Source: Eutrophobius sp051275005 (GTDB lineage Bacteria; Pseudomonadota; Gammaproteobacteria; Eutrophobiales; Eutrophobiaceae). From it: a DNA stretch of 15,074 nt. Shown here in pieces: positions 14,643 to 15,074 of the stretch. Within the stretch, counting starts at the first letter, position 1; each line of letters starts with the position of its first letter. The DNA lies in assembly GCA_051275005.1 (NCBI GenBank), contig JBNMOP010000065.1, positions 1 through 15,074 of the forward strand, in the 5' to 3' direction. A program made the position numbers and the translations under genes. The notes beneath the pieces were generated by a model that ran no database searches, was not told the DNA's origin, and saw nothing but the letters and a program-made list of their open reading frames with translations.

Positions 14643-15074
14643 CTAAAAAGGAATGTCATCGTCAACAAAGTTTTTATCTGCCGTTTGAGAGGGTGAAGAA
14701 TTAGATGCAGATGGTGAAGATGAAGCAGTATCTGGCGGCGGTGCATTATCAAAATTGCCGCTACTACCCCGGCTGCCAAGCATTTGCATTTCATTCGCTA
14801 CGACTTCAGTCGAGTAACGGTCAACGCCTTCTTTATCTTGCCATTTACGCGTTTGCAATTTTCCTTCAATATAAACTTGTGAGCCTTTTTTTAGATATTC
14901 AGCAACAATTTCTGCCAATCTCCCAAAAAATACTACTCGGTGCCATTCAGTCTTTTCCTGCTTTTCTCCTGATTCCTTGTCTTTCCAGGTTTCAGAAGTA
15001 GCAATGCTGATATTGCTCACTGCGGCGCCTCCTGCGGTATATCGCACATCCGGGTCATTTCCTAGATTTCCAAC
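14643..15074 (-). CDS. ssb: Single-stranded DNA-binding protein, N-terminus cut by the window edge
   Basis: A bacterial SSB that coats single-stranded DNA during replication, repair and recombination. The visible part is 143 residues and enters from the window edge as VGNLGNDPDVRYTAGG, so only about ten N-terminal residues are missing. The OB fold is complete apart from the first strand, with SIATSE, EWHRVVFFGRLAEIVAEYLKKGSQVYIEG and RKWQDKEGVDRYSTEVVANEMQML. A short low-complexity linker rich in S, P and A follows. The tail DKNFVDDDIPF is the acidic peptide that recruits partner proteins such as PriA, RecO and Exo I. A GTG at 15047 is in frame, but the conserved residues upstream of it show it is internal. 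The gene converges with the MFS gene at the 14556-14604 hairpin. Confidence 0.97.
   Translation of the reverse strand, partial: VGNLGNDPDVRYTAGGAAVSNISIATSETWKDKESGEKQEKTEWHRVVFFGRLAEIVAEYLKKGSQVYIEGKLQTRKWQDKEGVDRYSTEVVANEMQMLGSRGSSGNFDNAPPPDTASSSPSASNSSPSQTADKNFVDDDIPF

Noticed and set aside
14643..15047. GTG at 15047 as the ssb start
   Set aside because: The conserved SSB residues VGNLGNDPD continue upstream of it to the window edge, so it is internal.

Overview
The window is a chromosomal stretch of a proteobacterium, most likely beta- or gammaproteobacterial. The pointers are the rplM-rpsI pair, the di-iron ubiquinone hydroxylase Coq7, an OxyR with cysteines exactly at positions 199 and 208, a sulfite reductase hemoprotein followed by a DUF934 protein, ZapE, and an SSB ending in the DDDIPF tip. 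Base composition is AT-rich by eye (not counted), particularly between genes. Genus cannot be decided from this sequence. Nearly every gene is an intact housekeeping or stress gene. There is no insertion sequence, integrase, phage gene, CRISPR array or obvious tRNA/rRNA gene.

Layout. 1-573: start of rpsI and all of rplM on the minus strand, with a hairpin plus T-run in the short rplM leader. 574-3263: plus-strand coq7, then a small heat-shock protein behind a very clear sigma-32 (RpoH) type promoter, a terminator, and a two-PDZ HtrA/Deg periplasmic protease. 3289-7390: a minus-strand block read as zinc metallopeptidase (YugP type), rmuC, a CbbY-like HAD phosphatase and oxyR. 7500-8606: zapE, divergent from the metallopeptidase. 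8607-9307: two AT-rich spacers around a 71-residue unknown gene that has its own near-consensus promoter. 9308-11469: cysI and a DUF934 gene. 11470-11705: spacer with a 9-bp-period repeat in inverted and direct copies. 11706-14542: pyruvate kinase (minus) divergent from an LplT-type MFS transporter (plus). 14543-15074: a strong hairpin between convergent genes, then ssb, cut by the window edge.

Functional links. Hsp20 and HtrA form a protein-quality pair (cytoplasmic holdase and periplasmic protease). OxyR (peroxide response) and RmuC (DNA-integrity factor) lie in one same-strand run, which is suggestive but not proof of co-regulation. CysI and DUF934 belong to assimilatory sulfate reduction, but the cysH that often follows them is absent here. 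I see no convincing new multi-gene system. The best candidates for something undescribed are the 71-residue gene upstream of cysI, the 9-bp-period repeat element and the rplM leader hairpin.
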